Source: Planctomycetaceae bacterium UBA6172 (lineage in GTDB: Bacteria; Planctomycetota; Planctomycetia; Pirellulales; Pirellulaceae). From it: 7,209 nt of DNA. A model generated the notes under the pieces. It searched no databases and was not told the DNA's origin. It saw nothing but the letters and a program-made list of their open reading frames with translations. Positions 5,845-7,209 of the stretch are shown here, piece after piece. The number at the start of each line of letters is the position of its first letter. Positions within the stretch are counted from its first letter, which is position 1. The stretch lies in contig DITY01000099.1 in NCBI GenBank assembly GCA_002422955.1, positions 1 to 7,209 of the forward strand, in the 5' to 3' direction. The position numbers and the translations under genes are program-made.

Positions 5845-7209
5845 TCACCCCGAGGAACTGGTGATGGCCGCCGCGGTGGACGCGCCGCTCCTTCGTGGTC
5901 GATTCGATACGCCGCGATCCGGACACGTCGCTGGGCCGATATCTACCGCTGTCGCCGGTGTCGTCAGCATGTCGTCCGCATCCTGGCCGCTGCGGTCGGC
6001 GACGCGGGGCTTGAAAGCCTTGCCCAGCGGACCCGCGAGAATTGCCGGCAGCAGCAGGAGTTCGGCAACCGCGCCGGCGAAGAGGATGATCAGCATCAAG
6101 AAGCCGAACTGTTTGGTCGGCGAGAAGCTGCTGAACACGAACACCGAGAGTCCCAGTCCGTTGATCACGGTGGCCTGCATGGTCGGCGTGGCGCAGTGCT
6201 GGTAGGCACTCAGGATCGCTTGATACCGATCGCCCTCGCGGTTCAGGGCTTCGCGGTACCAGGTCAAGTAGTGGATGGTGTCGTCGACGGCCACGCCCAG
6301 CGCGATGCTCGCCGCCATCATCGAACCGATATCGATCGGCCTGCCAAGCCAACTCAGCCCGCCGAACACGACCAGCACCGGTAGGACATTGGGGATCATG
6401 GCTACCATGCCGGCCAGCACGCCCCGGGAAACGAACATCAGCAGGGGTGTGATAGTCAGGAAGGACCAGAGGGTACTGCTGATCATGCTGCTGAGGAGCG
6501 CGGTTTGCGCCTTGTAGACGATCGGAACCACCCCCGTGTAGATCGCGTCCAGGTCGGGGGATTCGTCTTGCTTCGCGACCGCTGTCCAGGTCACGGGCGC
6601 TTTCCGTGAGTCGGCCAGTCGTGTGACGATCGGGTCCACCACTCCCTTCAAAGTATCGGTAAACACCCCGTAATCGACATCCTCAAAGGCCGCGACCCGC
6701 AGGCTGATCCGCCACAGTTCGCTTTGATCGGCCTGGTCGATGGCGAGGTATCCGCTGCCGACCAAGGCGTCGTAGGAGTTTTCCAGTTTGCGGTTCATGA
6801 CCTTGCGATGGACGAACGATCCGAGGCTGCGGTCTTGGTTCGGCAGAGGGGCGACGAAGGTGAGCGCCGACATGGTGGGGCCGATGACGCCGCTCCCTCG
6901 TTCGCCAAACTCACGTTCCATCCCGCGTTGGACATCCGCAACCATGTTCATCCGCTCGACCAATGACCAGCGTCGAACGCCGTCGGACGTGTCCGAGGCG
7001 GAGTCGTCAACCGCCGCGATCGTGTCCGGCGCGAACCGCAGGACGACTTCGACGGGGACTAGTCGGCCAACATGCCCCTCGAGCCAGCGATAGTCCGTGA
7101 TGATTCGGGCCTGGGGGTCGAAGAGCTTCATCAGATCGATGGACGTTCGATAGTACTGCAGGCCGCTGGCAAAACCGATCAGCATCAAGCAGAAACCGAT
7201 GCTGACGAA
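5845..7209 (-). CDS. MMPL-type RND exporter, C-terminal half (5' end outside window)
   Basis: The visible 454 residues are the second half of an inner-membrane, proton-driven RND/MMPL-family exporter. The frame stays open to the window edge. Its first residues (FVSIGFCLMLIGFASGL) form a TM helix followed by the typical YRTSIDLMKLFDP segment, so this is a truncated larger gene and the TTG/ATG at 7183-7188 is not its true start. A periplasmic porter-type loop (about visible residues 25-225) is followed by five TM helices at about 239-260, 264-285, 293-308, 345-362 and 367-395. Hallmarks are AMIPNVLPVL and GVAVDDTIHYL, whose paired Asp residues match the charged TM10 motif of MMPL proteins, then the YREAL helix. 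A 50-residue polar, Pro/Ser/Thr-rich tail follows. Substrate cannot be told; in bacteria such proteins carry lipids or hopanoids among others. Confidence 0.88.
   Translation of the reverse strand, partial: FVSIGFCLMLIGFASGLQYYRTSIDLMKLFDPQARIITDYRWLEGHVGRLVPVEVVLRFAPDTIAAVDDSASDTSDGVRRWSLVERMNMVADVQRGMEREFGERGSGVIGPTMSALTFVAPLPNQDRSLGSFVHRKVMNRKLENSYDALVGSGYLAIDQADQSELWRISLRVAAFEDVDYGVFTDTLKGVVDPIVTRLADSRKAPVTWTAVAKQDESPDLDAIYTGVVPIVYKAQTALLSSMISSTLWSFLTITPLLMFVSRGVLAGMVAMIPNVLPVLVVFGGLSWLGRPIDIGSMMAASIALGVAVDDTIHYLTWYREALNREGDRYQAILSAYQHCATPTMQATVINGLGLSVFVFSSFSPTKQFGFLMLIILFAGAVAELLLLPAILAGPLGKAFKPRVADRSGQDADDMLTTPATAVDIGPATCPDRGVSNRPRRSGASTAAAITSSSG

Noticed and set aside
5681..6352. 223-codon minus-strand frame beyond the RND stop
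   Set aside because: I considered a frameshifted C-terminus of the exporter, but the RND frame keeps all late TM motifs to its own stop, and this frame is Arg/Pro-rich.

Overview
The window looks like chromosomal DNA from a planctomycete, probably of the Pirellulaceae type. This is inferred from gene content: a DUF6268-type outer-membrane protein, a TPR/AAA+ ATPase followed by a TPR/multi-TM protein, a DUF3611-like membrane protein, an MMPL/RND exporter, weak or missing Shine-Dalgarno sites before most starts, and GC-rich hairpin repeats between genes. No rRNA, tRNA, CRISPR array, transposase or phage gene is visible.

Layout. (1) Positions 44-1153, minus strand: a secreted outer-membrane beta-barrel protein (DUF6268-like) with a clear signal peptide. 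(2) Positions 1154-1851: a 698-bp intergenic stretch between divergent genes. It holds a 17-bp palindrome close to the barrel gene and a 160-bp segment bounded by an 8-bp inverted repeat, with a REP-like hairpin inside. (3) Positions 1852-4504, plus strand: a two-gene operon with a 16-bp gap. The first gene is a cytosolic TPR plus AAA+ ATPase with complete catalytic motifs. The second is a TPR protein carrying a six-helix membrane domain. (4) Positions 4505-4956: a convergent intergenic region with two copies of GTCGCGGAGCGAC flanking a third hairpin, and a very short possible coding remnant. (5) Positions 4957-5565, minus strand: a four-helix membrane protein resembling DUF3611. (6) Positions 5845-7209, minus strand: the C-terminal half of an MMPL-type RND exporter that runs off the right edge.

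The most interesting unit is the operon at 1852-4504. A Cdc48/FtsH-class AAA+ motor with its own TPR adaptor is coupled to a membrane protein whose cytosolic part is also TPRs. I infer a membrane-anchored remodelling or unfoldase machine in which the TPR domains recruit substrate or each other. The membrane domain has no catalytic motif I recognise, and the function is unknown. The outer-membrane barrel and the RND exporter are both envelope proteins, but nothing in the sequence ties them to the operon.
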